Origin: Anisus vortex
Lineage: Eukaryota; Mollusca; Gastropoda; Planorbidae
NCBI GenBank assembly: GCA_949126835.1
Contig: OX421495.1
Span: 21,132,958-21,196,957 of the forward strand
DNA: 64,000 nt
Reading direction: 5' to 3'
Position numbers and translations under genes: made by a program. Below are positions 34,490-45,639 of the stretch, piece by piece (position 1 is the stretch's first letter; each line of letters opens with the position of its first letter). The notes below the pieces were generated by a model. It made no database searches. It was not told the DNA's origin and was given only the letters and a program-made list of their open reading frames with translations.

Positions 34490-36990
34490 AAAAAAAACAG
34501 ATTTATTCGTAGCGCCTATTAGCGAAACACTTAACCGTATCATATTATATCAATCAAACCATATGATATGAAAATAAACTAATCATTCGCCTTTCCACCT
34601 TTTCGCTAAACTTTCTTTCTCTCAATAACATTAGCTGTATCGTTCCCAGAAAGAAAACGAAGAAAGAAAAACAAATTCTGAATATGTTTTTCCTTTGTGC
34701 TGCCATTTATCTCAACTTCCCACGGCTTATCTTTATGAGCATGCAGATACTATAATTTAATTTAAAGATATATTCCTAGTAGTTGAACGAGGAACTATAA
34801 AAGTTACTCTGAGCAGTAAATAAATAAAGGGAACGAAATTGGTAGCAACACAAAAAATGAAATATTTATTTAGAATTTATAGAGAGACAGGCTACGAAAA
34901 AAAAGGGAAAAAACTCCATGTGAGTTCTGGGCCCTGTTTTATTACTTTTTTTTTAAAGAAGTGTGAGAAACATAGCACTGAATAGAGAACAGAAATAAAA
35001 CATCTCTCTGTAAATAACGAATATAGACACATTTCCCATGCATTCGATAGTTTTGCTTACATTATAAGAAGTTATATTAAAACACTATTTGTTTTTCAAT
35101 TCAAAATTTAAAATGAAGCCTTTGAAGACATATTTCCGTCAGTATTTAAAAACGCGCTGCACATTTTGTAGAATTTATAATGGCCTAATAGTCTACATTA
35201 TAATACTCTTTAGTTAAAGTAAGATATACTCTGTTGGCGATGATTACAATACTTATGATTTATTAATATCCTGATATTATAAAAATATACCTTGCATGTT
35301 GGTTTTGTTGGTTTTTAATTGAAAAAATAATTTAACGGATTCATTCTGCGTGTATTAAGTTGAATGGCTGGCTATCTGTATGAAATTGTGTCGTTTTCTT
35401 AGAAAGATTCATAGCACAATCAAGATAATTGCATAATTCGAGATATAAAAAAAACGAACGAATATCTTTGTGTCTTCTTGCCGTCTTACTCAATTTATCT
35501 GGTAATTTTCTTGTGTTGTTTTTATCTCTCTCTCTCTCTCTCTCTCCCAATCTCTCTCTATCTCTCCTAGTCTGTCACTGGATTTAACAAGGATTAGCTT
35601 TACTGACAGCGTCAAGGTCAACATGCCGGTAACAGCTTGTATGTTGTTACAAAAAGCAAGAAGAGGGTAATTTAGGTTTTTGTCTGCAGTTCTTGTGACG
35701 TCACTATTGGTGTCCTTGCTCCAGAGATAAACTGGTTAATAAATAGATTGGCCCTAGCAGACTTAGCGAAACTGCTGCCTGTATTATCGTTTTGATCTTT
35801 TTTTTTTTGGGGGGGGGGGGTAGGGAAAAACGTTAAACAGATTAAAAAAACAAAACATCCTTTTTAGGGAGACTTTGGATGTAATTTTCTTGTCTATAAG
35901 CATTTCGGATTTTTTTTTTGTTTTTGTTGTCGTCGTCATGGTATTTTCTGTTAGTTGATACACTTTTATAATAAAAAAAACCTTATAACTAGGGTACACG
36001 GTTGGCCGCGTTATAACTTCGTAAATTCCTCGGAACGCGTTTTGTATCCTTCAAATTCCGCGGCGTACAACGGCGCGGCAAATAGGCTTACAGTACGACA
36101 GTACCAGAACTCCATACTGTCCATAAGTACAAGACAAATTCTAAAACCCAAACAGTTCTTAATCGTTAATCAGTTAGGCTATTAGTCATAATCAAATCGG
36201 TAAATCAAAACGTTCACGTTGACACATTTTAAACTCACTGATTTCGGCAATCGATGCTGCAACCTACCTAATGCTAATATTGTTCTCAACAAACTAACGA
36301 ATAATGCTCCTAAACATATTATTTTTTTAGATCTAGTATTGTTGAAAAAAAAAAGGATAAACTGCTAGCTGGTAGGTTTTTCTTTTGACAGAGAATTTCG
36401 CGGTATAATAAGAGAAAAAACGCTAAACGTTAACAAGAATAGATCGGCAATGCAAATAAAACTTGCAAGGTGTGTTAGGTAAGGCAGTCTGACCTGCAAG
36501 TTATGTAAGGCTCACCAAAAAGTAGTATTATCAGCTGAAATTACTTTTCGAGATTGTATTGGATCTAATTCTAATAATGTTGCTCGCTTTCTTTTTTTCT
36601 TATCTTATAAGTTAGTCCGTTAAATCAGAGATGAGAACTGTAACACGGGGATAATGTCGTGACGTATTTATATCATATTCTTTGTTACAGACACTTTTTC
36701 TATACATGAGCTTATTGCGGTTTGATTCTAGTCTTAGTGAATATTATTCCGATTTTGTATTTACTGCGGCATTCCGATTAATTCAGCAATATAACGCTTT
36801 TCCTAGAAAAAAAATAAATAAATTATGCGGCTAGGCGATAAGTTCCGCAGGCCGCGGTAAATAATGGATTCTACTAATAGTCCATTTCTTCATGAAATCT
36901 GACAATAATAAAGAAATCAGAAAATATGAAGCCTACTAATAACAAAAAAAGAAGGAAATGTTATCAAAGTTTTACAAAAGGTTCCGATTA
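34490..36990. other. No gene recognised
   Basis: AT-rich. Holds a CT microsatellite near 35,526-35,548 and a T/G run near 35,798-35,821. No exon, RNA gene or bounded element was supported. Confidence 0.4.
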
Positions 36991-36998
36991 GATTAACG
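36991..36998. repeat. Left 8-bp target-site duplication of outer hAT (GATTAACG)
   Basis: Identical to 40,102-40,109 on the other side of the element, the length expected for hAT insertion. Confidence 0.92.
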
Positions 36999-37357
36999 CA
37001 GTGGCGTAGCTAGGGTCATCTGCGCCCGGGGACATGACACAAAGTCTGCGCCCCTTCTCGGACCGACAAAGTCTGGGCGCTCATTGAGCCCCCAAGAAAA
37101 TTTTGAAAATTTACGGTTTATATGGTTCATTTTCGAAGCATCTAGTATTTTAATGAAAGAGAATACAGACTAATAAGTCTCTATATGATGTAAATAATTT
37201 ATTTGAATAAAATATTCTTCTAATTATACATGAATGGAATAGACATAGTCTACAACAAATTGATCCTCCTTGATTTGTCCGTCGCAAACTCGTCAATCAC
37301 GTTGTCAAAATTAATATTCTCAAGTGTTTCTCTTTCGATGCTAAGGAGTACAAGGTC

Positions 37358-37365
37358 ACTCAGAC
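37358..37365. repeat. Left target-site duplication of inner hAT (ACTCAGAC)
   Basis: Matches GCTCAGAC at 38,700-38,707 at seven of eight positions. Confidence 0.85.
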
Positions 37366-38699
37366 CAGGGGTCGGCAACCTTTTCCTAATTGTGTGCGAA
37401 ACTAGAATTTCTAAACCGTTCAGCGTGCCAACAGCCTAAAAGGCAAACGTGCTTTATTATGCTTGTTTTAATTTTTTTTTGTTTATGAATTAAAATTAAA
37501 AATTAAATTGGTTACTTATATAGCGCTTCTATCCATACTATTTCAGCATGCTCAGTGCGCTCTGTAAACACACTGCTGCCTGCTGACGCAAATATGTTTA
37601 CAGGCCCAAAACTCCTGCAGGGCGACAGGGATCCGTCGGTGGCCGGGCTAGGACCCGCGACGTGTCAGATGGTTTTTGGTTGACAGTCCGGTGAACTAAC
37701 CGCTAGGCCAGCCGGCTTCACAATTTATAAGACAATTTAACTCCATAGCAAGACCAAGGCCAAAAGCAAAGGCAAGTTATGGAAAAAAAACGGTTAAGCG
37801 TTTTATATTTAATAACAACAATTAACACATTTTTTGTGATTATCAGCCTTCTTATAAAAAAAAATAATATTACCAAACTTTCACATTTTTGGTAATGATT
37901 TTGTAAACATTATCATTTGGTTGTCCAGATGAGGATCTAGCAACGGATAATATTGGTGATAGTTTATTCTCAGTTTAACTGAGATTGTCTTTAATTTGCT
38001 CAATGCTCAAGAATACACGCCATCCACTATAGTAGAGCGGAATTCGTATGTAGTTATCATTCAAACTGGGTAGTTAATGTAATGTTTAAAAAATGTGCAT
38101 GAAATGTTTTAGTCATATAGATCTAATAATTATATAATTTTCAACTACATTTTACAGTTTGGTTATTATAACGTTTTAAGTTGTAGGCCATTTAGTCTAT
38201 TACAAAAGAAAAATAAGAAACACAATATTAGAAATGATAGCAAAAATAAAACGGGCTAATTATCTCCCTTTAATTCAAATAAAGTTTCTAATTTTGATTC
38301 AATATTGATGTCAAACAAGTTATGTTTGGTAATATAACATATATTAATGTCAATTTTTTTTTATAACTCCAGCATTATGGTATTCATTAAAATATTTAAT
38401 TATTAGAGATATACAATTGATTTACGTTAAACAGTTGTAAATAGACATTTCCTGCATTAATTGTTTGTCCATTAAACCCACTTGATTTAACCCGTCCTTG
38501 TAAATGCGTTCAACTAACTGAAATGTGTCGCTCTGTCATTCAGAAACATCGTCTTCAACAGTCAGTTTTCCCCATTAAGAACTGGAAAATGGTTGTTTTT
38601 TCATCAATAAAAAAACACCACTCTGAAGTCTCTCGCGTGCCATTGAAAATCACTCTGCCTGCCAAATTTGGCACGCGTGCCCTAGGTTGCCGACCCCTG
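37366..38699. mobile_element. Non-autonomous hAT element nested in the outer hAT, 1334 bp
   Basis: The ends CAGGGGTCGGCAACC and GGTTGCCGACCCCTG are exact inverted repeats, and the 8-bp flanks differ at one base. It interrupts the dimerisation region of the outer transposase. No transposase frame is present. It is the same family as the element at 15,001-17,718 and itself contains a SINE. Confidence 0.95.
37488..37722 (-). mobile_element. tRNA-derived SINE inside the inner hAT
   Basis: On the minus strand the head is GAAGCCGGCTGGCCTAGCGG then TTAGTTCACCGGACTGTC, with a degraded B box in CGCGGGTCCTAGCCC. The body ends AGCGCTATATAAGTAACC followed by an AT-rich tail. The related hAT copy at 15.0-17.7 kb lacks this segment at the corresponding position, so it is a separate insertion. 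A truncated copy is at 44,389-44,480. Confidence 0.82.
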
Positions 38700-40101
38700 G
38701 CTCAGACGATCTTGTCCCATTGAATTAAATAAGAAAAAATAAGCTTCAGTTTGCCGAAGGACCGCTCACATCTTGCAAATGTAACAGCAATCGTTAGAAG
38801 TGTTTGCAGTGAAATGCGCAGCTTCGGAAATACGTCATCTCCATATGAAACAACAAAACCAAGAAGATCCAAAGGAGTTTCCGGTAGAACTTCAGTCCGG
38901 GCAATGAGCAGCATTTTGCAGTCTTCGATCGCTGTGCACGATTCGTGACCATTGACGTCAGTATCGTAGAAATTTTGCAATTTTGACGAAGTGTATCGAC
39001 ATTTGTCTCAGCTAGAAGAGTGTTGACGTCTAGTAAAAATCCAAATTTGGTGTTTAGTTTTTTTAAACGTAAAAAACCGTATTGATATCTCCTGCGTCTA
39101 TCAATTACGCTGTTCATAAAACGTGCAATTTCTTCTTCTGCAAAAAGTCCTTCAACTCTTGCTAATTCTCCAGGCATCCTCCTTTGTCGTCTAATCCTTC
39201 TGTCAACCTCGATTCCCAAAGTTGTGCATCTTGTTTTTCCATTGTCTGCCGCAACCTGGCTCAAATCATCACGAATGTTGACAAGTTCTCGCTCCAGCGA
39301 TTCAAGATCAGATGCTTATTGCTGCTTCCTTGAAATTCATACTAGAATCCTGCAACCGTTTCTGGACACGATCAATTTTTCCAAGTATAATGTTCCAGAA
39401 ATGTAACAAAACTAGGAAGTTAAAGTTTAATATACCTGCCAGCAAAGGTTCTGCATCACTTCTGGTGTCAGGCGTCATAGTTGCATCTTCTGATAATTTT
39501 TCCAACTACTTCATCTAGTCCTTCATAAATAGCTTTAACAGCTTCTGGTCGTGCACTCCAGCGTGTGTCAGACTCCTCTTCACTGTGATTGGCACAGCTC
39601 TTTTTAATTCTCCCCAACGAGTTGTTGAACGAGAGAAAAACAAATATAAACTTTCAAAAGTTCAAAAAAATGTGATAAGAACTGAATCCTGTTTAGCTGA
39701 GTATACTCATGCTAAGTATATTCGACTCGAAATTATCCAACCTGTATAATTGTTAAAACCAGATGCCACTCAGTATATGAAGAATAATATTTGAACCCGA
39801 ACCAATCTTTGTTTTAAAAAAATCGCCATCAGCAATCCTACATTGTGGATGTGTCATTTGTTGTATGAGTAGAATAGCGCCCCGTAATGCTCAATGGGGG
39901 CGCCAAAATCATGCTTGCCAACTGGTTTGTATTGAAGATATTTTGTGGAGCTCCAAAATTCAATCTTGCAAACCTATTTGGGATGCATTAGTTTACATCA
40001 AAATAAAATTAAATAATTAGTTTTAATACTCATTTTGGCGCCCCCTAACGTGGCGCCCGGGGACACATGTCCCCCCCAGCCCCTCCCTAGCTACGCCACT
40101 G

Positions 40102-40109
40102 GATTAACG
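40102..40109. repeat. Right 8-bp target-site duplication of outer hAT (GATTAACG)
   Basis: Exact match to 36,991-36,998. Confidence 0.92.
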
Positions 40110-40475
40110 ACTTCGTGGCTCATAGAAAGACTACAAGGTCAGTCGTGTGTTGACCATTACAAGTCACCATCCAAGAGACAGATGTGTCCCGAGTTGTCAA
40201 GGAAAGAGGGGGGGGTGCACTCATCTCAAGGGAGATAAACACGAGCTTTTAAAGTCTCGGCTATTTAGTCAGGTCAGATAAGAAAGAGTTGTTTCAATGG
40301 GCAGACAAAAGTAAAAGAATCGACGTCATCCATCAGTCTGCCACTCCATTACTATGTCTGACCACAAGGTGTACACGTCATTTAGGCCTTTTAGGTGACC
40401 ATTTGAAAGACGTTTGGCCATTAATCTCTGGAAAATGTATGAATCTCTCACGCAAATTAAAATGGAGACGACGTA

Positions 40476-40640
40476 TAAAGTAAAGTAAGTAAAGTATGCC
40501 TTTGAGACCATGTTGGGTCCACGGGGTCAGTGAAACAGCGTCCACAAGTTTTTGTTGCCACGTCATATAAGAAGATTATGTGGTCAGCACGATGCACAAC
40601 CGGCTTTACTTTTCCCCAACTAATATCATTACCACTGAGT
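40476..40640 (-). mobile_element. SINE body fragment, family of 33,143-33,409
   Basis: Collinear with the 3' part of the SINE at 33.1 kb: AAGTAAAGTA tail, GGTCAGTGAAACAGCGTCCAC, CAGCACGATGCACAACCGGC and CTTTACTTTTCCCCAACTA. The tRNA-like head is missing here. Confidence 0.8.
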
Positions 40641-40799
40641 AGCTTTTATTACAATAAATGAAGAAAATTTCATCTCACAAATAGGCAGACAGGCAGAGAG
40701 ACGATTTCAGCCTGGAGGGTTTAGGCGAGGTTTCCCTAACAATTGACACAACAAAACCCGCTGCAAGATCTTAATGTACAAATATTCCATTTGGTTTTA

Positions 40800-40890
40800 T
40801 AAGTAAAGGTAAAGCTCTGTAGACTTAGGGACGCCTTCTAGACCCTAAATTGTGTCCTAACTCCCACCAGGACTCGAACCCGGGGGCCAT
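40800..40890 (-). repeat. SINE head fragment
   Basis: The reverse complement carries CCGGGTTCGAGTCCTGGTGG (B box), followed by a body resembling the SINE start. It could be the separated head of the fragment at 40,476-40,640 or an independent copy. Confidence 0.55.
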
Positions 40891-40899
40891 TCGCGCGCC

Positions 40900-41830
40900 A
40901 GTAGACATCTGCGAGCCATGAGTGGTAGTATATAAAATTGTACATTGCGGAATTTAATTAGCCTACCTACAGGATATGCAAGTTAAAATTATGTTCGTTA
41001 TAATATCCAAATTGCATTAGATATTCATTAGATCAGTAGGCTACTAATGGCGAAAAGAAAACATATTAATATTCGTTGTATTATTTCGGTCATTAAATTG
41101 GTCTGTGTTTCGAAAATTGTACTGATGTTAATAATAAGAATTTAAACAAAACAGCCAGGAAAGGCGCCCCAGCCGGATAGAGATAAACAAAATAAACTAT
41201 ACGACATAATAATAAGTTACATATCCAGCCATTTTAAGCATCATCATGTATACATAATGTCCAGAATGGAGAAAGGAAGAGTGAGTGTTTATTTATGAAG
41301 GTAATCGCTTACAGGGGGAGTCAAACTAAAGGGAACAATTCCTTTTCATTTACTAACATAGCTAGAATACTAGAATGTCCATGTAGATTTGTGATGGAGA
41401 AGGCAGAGAGGGATGGGAGGCGCGGTTGGGGAACGATTGTCCAAAAACTTTAAGAAAAACATATTAGAGTCGAAGGGAAACTATATAATATTATAGTTAT
41501 AATATACTATATTATTAGTGGAGTCAGCCAGATGCTGTAGCTATTTTTTTCAGTCTCAGAAGTACAAAATCGACTCAGCTCGCTGCCACCAGGTTACAGT
41601 AGAGTAGTTGCATGAACTACTCAGTCCATTGGCTACGCCCCTGGCAGCCAGATATAGCGCGTGTGCAAACATACATTTAGAAAAATCTCATTAAAGGAAA
41701 AAGCCAAAAAAAAAACAACAACAGGTAATACAAAAATCAGATCGTTTGAAGAGACACAAACCAATACGATAAATGCACGTCGCAAAGAAAACAAGACCAA
41801 GATAAGAAAGATTTGATAAATATGGCATTG
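40900..41830. other. No gene recognised
   Basis: AT-rich. TGGCTACGCCCCTGG near 41,630 resembles a hAT end, but no partner was found. Confidence 0.35.
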
Positions 41831-41833
41831 AGC

Positions 41834-41943
41834 GATATAGCATGCGCAAATAACAGATATAGCATGCGCAAATAACAGATATAGCATGCGCAAATAACAG
41901 ACATAGCATGCGCAAATAACAGACATAGCATGCGCAAATAACA
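41834..41943. repeat. 22-bp minisatellite, 5 units
   Basis: The unit GATATAGCATGCGCAAATAA plus CA has a T/C variant at GATAT versus GACAT. The minus-strand open frames across it (CYLRMLYLLFAHA-type) are repeat artefacts. Confidence 0.95.
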
Positions 41944-42223
41944 AGATACAACAGTCCAATCGCCAAGAGTTTTAGATTGTTTTTGGAGGTCAACAGACGC
42001 ATTACGCTTACCTAAGGCACGTACCAACCAATCAGAAGACGCTAAACTAACAAGGCAACTTGATAGTTAGTTTATTTCTTCTTTTTAATTTTAGGGTTTG
42101 GAGAAGTCACTTTTTTTATGTAGCCGCTGTTTAATTTGTTTGTTTTTTTTTCTAAATGTACGTGCGTGCTCAGAACCTCGCATTGATTCTTTTTCAAAAT
42201 AGCGAATTTTTTAAAAATACATT

Positions 42224-42304
42224 TTAACCCTTGCAGTCCCGGGCGCGTATATAGCGGAACTGAAGGCAGCATAGATAGAAGTAGGTCGGTACGGGAAGGG
42301 TTAA
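42224..42304 (+). mobile_element. 73-bp TTAA-flanked micro-MITE, copy 1 (piggyBac-like)
   Basis: The body 42,228-42,300 begins CCCTTGCAGTCCCGGG and ends GTACGGGAAGGG, directly flanked on both sides by TTAA. TTAA target duplications with CCC-starting ends are the hallmark of piggyBac-type transposition. It differs from the other two copies at only a few positions. It cannot encode a transposase and would depend on one in trans. Confidence 0.9.
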
Positions 42305-42411
42305 TACCTGCTTATACCAAGACGCAAACAAGAAAAAGGTGGAATTATGATAATGGGGAAAAAGCTTTTTATTTTATTTCTTTTTTTTTTAATGGAAATT
42401 TATTAGACTAT

Positions 42412-42436
42412 AGCAATAATAATAATAATAATAAAA
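42412..42436. repeat. AAT microsatellite
   Basis: About eight AAT units. Confidence 0.85.
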
Positions 42437-42996
42437 TAACAAAGAAATACATTTATGTAGCCTTGTAAATTAACATTCGTGTCTATTTACTTCCGTGTAT
42501 GTGTGTGTACCCTATATACGCCTGTTTAAGTGTATGTGGGTGTATGTATGCGTGTGTGTATGTGTACGTATGCACATCTGTATGCATATTATATATTATT
42601 TGTATGTATGCACGTATTAATGTCATGCTAAGTCTATGAAAACCCTCTTACATTTCATCTTCAAGAGAAATATAATATTTATATAAAAAAAAAAACACAC
42701 ACGTCTGCAATAGATTATTTAAAGTGATAGCTCTTACAATAGCTCACATAAATGTATATCATCTTTTTAAAGAAAGATACTTAATCATTCAGAGCACACA
42801 CACACAAAAGAAGAAGTAAAGAAAGAAAACGAAAGTAAAAAAGAACACAAAATAACAATATACTATCAAGTTTCCTATTTCATCTACCGTACAGTTAGCA
42901 ATATAAGGTTTTGTTAAGACCAGAAGAATCGCAGTTTATAAACCAAATATACGTATAAATAGCGTGAGATGAAGAAGAAGAAACAATACTAACCTA

Positions 42997-43110
42997 ATGG
43001 GCAGTATTGCTGCTGAGAGTTAACACCCTTGCCCATTTTACAATTACGGTATATAAGATTGACTTGTATAAGGGGCAAGGGTGTTAACTCTCAGCAGCAA
43101 TACGGCCCAT
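42997..43110. repeat. Long hairpin repeat, 37-bp arms and ~39-bp loop
   Basis: Arm 1 (42,997-43,033) contains TGCTGCTGAGAGTTAACACC. Arm 2 (43,073-43,110) is its reverse complement with a single one-base difference near the outer end. It is probably a foldback MITE, but flanking duplications are not obvious. A transcript would form a stable hairpin. Confidence 0.85.
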
Positions 43111-43221
43111 TGAGCATTGAAATGCGATATAAACTTAATCTATACTTACTTATAGACAAATTGTTTGATCGTTAAGAAAACAAAACGATGGGGTGTGTCT
43201 GGGACGGGATACTTTTTATTT

Positions 43222-43372
<151 letters not shown>

Positions 43373-43379
43373 ATGGAAA

Positions 43380-44275
43380 GATGAGTTTAAGTATACAAAT
43401 AACATGTTAACTGTAAGCGTTACTCTTTCGGTCAAAAGTTTTCTGAAACTTCAATTTTCATTTATGAAAAGATATTCAAATGAGTTTATTTTTAAAACAT
43501 TTAGGGTGTAGATCTGTGGGAAAGAATGTCTTCCTCATTTAGCGTTAACATTGTGTATGGGTGGGTGCGTTATGTGTGTGGAAGAATTCTTCCAGTAGAC
43601 CCAGCAATAAACTGGGCCGCTCCGGTGGGGATGTCTGGGCTGCCTGGGGGGTGGTACATTGACGAAAAAAAGAACAATCTATTCAATGTCTAGCCCCATT
43701 CGCTCTTTCTGCTGGATAGTATTACATGAAGACATGGTGAGTCGGGGGTGGAGGAGGGTGTTTTTTCCTGATTCTCAATACAAGCCTCACTCATTGCAAT
43801 TCAAATATCGCCCATTACGGTAAGCTTAACACCCCGTGAGGTGGGGGCTGGGAAGGGTTAGAAAGATAGACAGAAGTAAATAAAGGTAAAAAAGATATAG
43901 ATATATATAATATAAGAACACACCTGTGAATAGTACCTCACAAAAAGTATGATAAACTTGTAGCAAGCTACAGTTGAAAGGTTAAAGTTCATAGGTTCTA
44001 TTTAGTGGGGTAGCAGTAACAATTGGATTACAATGACTGTCTAAACAAAAATAGACATGTGCCATAGTATCTGGGTTTAGTATAGGGGCGGGGAGGGGGG
44101 ATTGAAGGTGGAAGATTGTTGTTACGTAGATCTTCTACCTAAAAGAGATTCTGGCCGATGGCTGTTTGGGTAGAGAGATTTTGGTACCGGTTGTGTATTG
44201 CAGAAACAGTAGAGCTGGAAATGGCGGACCCAGTGAATGCTGTTGTCAATGTTTTCATAGACTGCACAGAGTTAT
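43380..44275. other. No gene recognised
   Basis: Mixed-composition DNA with no supportable exon or bounded repeat. Confidence 0.35.
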
Positions 44276-44276
44276 A

Positions 44277-44730
44277 ACAGATGGAGGTATCAGCAGCTAT
44301 AACAGCTGGGGGTAAAAGCAGCTATAGACTAATAGCTGGGGGTATCAGTGGCTATAATAGCTATATCAGTTAGATGCTTCATCAGGTTGAGGCCGGCTGG
44401 TCCGGCGGTTAGTTCACCGGACTGTCAACCGACACGCCGCGGGTTCTATACCTGCCGCCCTGATGGAGTATATGCATAGTGGACATAATAATCTTCTATC
44501 TAGAAGAAACGTCTGTAAAACATATAAGCTACAACAGCTGGGTGTTTCAGGTTTAACAGCGGAAGGTTCAGCAAGGGAATCTGCAATTACAAGAGCTTGG
44601 AGCTGTAAGCAAGAACAGCAGTAAAAAAAAAACGACAACTGGGATTTGTCAACAAGTGCAACAGCTGGAAGCTGTCGGCAAGTAAGACAGCTGGGAACTG
44701 TCAGCAAGGACAACAGACCCGTCAACGTCC
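44277..44730. repeat. Degenerate CAGCTG-rich repeats with an embedded SINE head
   Basis: Irregular units built on AGCTATAACAGCTGGGGGTA (left part) and CAACAGCTGGGA(A/G)CTGTC (right part) surround a SINE fragment at 44,389-44,480. Its head CCGGCGGTTAGTTCACCGGA matches the SINE inside the inner hAT. Confidence 0.7.
44389..44480 (+). mobile_element. Truncated SINE, family of 37,488-37,722
   Basis: GAGGCCGGCTGG, then GTTAGTTCACCGGACTGTCA and CGCGGGTTCTATACCTGCC reproduce the SINE head. The body is lost after about 90 bp. Confidence 0.78.
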
Positions 44731-44734
44731 AGAA

Positions 44735-45600
44735 CAAACACGTCAGTGGTACTACAACGACACGTCAGGGAAAAGTGATATCTTCAAGAATGTTCACGGC
44801 TGTAAATGACGTCAAAAAATGAGCAAAAAAAAAAGGAAAACGGTTTAATACCTGAACAGTAGCTAACCATCTGCTGTTTTATTCAGTGCAACAAGTCAGC
44901 AACATACTCTTTTCCCACAACAACACTCAAACAACAACATAATTAACTCCCCTTTCATTACAACCGCAACAACAACAACATGTATTAACAACCCGGACAG
45001 CAAAAGAAAATACGTGTCATGTAACCAGCGGTTTTTTTTTTTCGTAAATTTTTTTTTTGCATTGACCTTTGACTGTCTAGACGATGTTCAACAACAACGC
45101 CCTTTTCAATTGGATGTAGAATGCTAAGAATAAAATAACATCACATCAATAGAACCAATGGCCAAAGACTTTGAAAAATGAAATCGTTCCTATAGCAAGG
45201 ATTGCAAAATGAGAACCGCGATACACTTTACACTGATAGATGTAATCTCTGCAAAATGTCCCACGAAGATTAGTTCATGGTAGGAACAGTAAGAAGGAAT
45301 ACGGCACTGCCTACCACAGTAATAAATTGCTAATGCACTGTCACTTAATAGAAAAAATGGCCGATACAGTACCTGCTACAGTAAGAATTGACCAAGGTGC
45401 TGCATTATTTTCGTAAGAAACGACCAATACACTGCCAGCTTCAGAAATAAATGACCAAGACATCCTAGGCAACGGTAAGAAATGGCAATGCACAGCTAAG
45501 CATTATTTGTCCCAATGCCACACGCCCGGAACGTCCCGCATACTCTTCACCCATTTTTTTTAAAAAGGTTTAAAATAAGATTTAAATTGTGTATTTTAAA
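44735..45600. other. No gene recognised; loose ~45-50-bp repeats near 45,270-45,500
   Basis: Words such as ACAGTAAGAA, ATGACCAA and CACTGCC recur at about 45-50-bp intervals, suggesting a decayed minisatellite. Otherwise AT-rich. Confidence 0.4.
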
Positions 45601-45639
45601 AAAATTATTTGTTTTAGTTTTTTTTCTATTTGCTAAAAT

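Larger units (their letters stand above)
37220..39600 (-). pseudogene. hAT transposase remnant (ZMYM1/DUF4371-like), interrupted
   Basis: Reading from 39,600 downward on the minus strand: SDTRWSARPEAVKAIYEG (a conserved segment of the hAT RNase H-like core), LLHFWNIILGKIDRVQKRLQ, a charged RRIRRQRR segment and LKKLNTKFGFLLDV. After a frameshift near 38,980 come FYDTDVNGHESCTAIEDC and the dimerisation motif TFARCERSFGKLKLIFSYL. The reading is then cut at 38,700 by the nested element and resumes at 37,357 with LVLLSIERETLENINFDNVI, the usual final segment. hAT transposases excise and reinsert their element as dimers. The upstream half of the usual protein is absent, and the remainder has frameshifts and the insertion, so no functional protein is expected. 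Confidence 0.9.
36999..40101 (-). mobile_element. hAT transposon (outer element of a nest), 3.1 kb
   Basis: Terminal inverted repeats CAGTGGCGTAGCTAGGG and CCCTCCCTAGCTACGCCACTG are flanked by perfect 8-bp duplications GATTAACG at 36,991-36,998 and 40,102-40,109. It encodes the C-terminal part of a hAT transposase on the minus strand, broken by another hAT element. The short coding capacity indicates internal deletion of the N-terminal and most catalytic parts. Confidence 0.95.
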
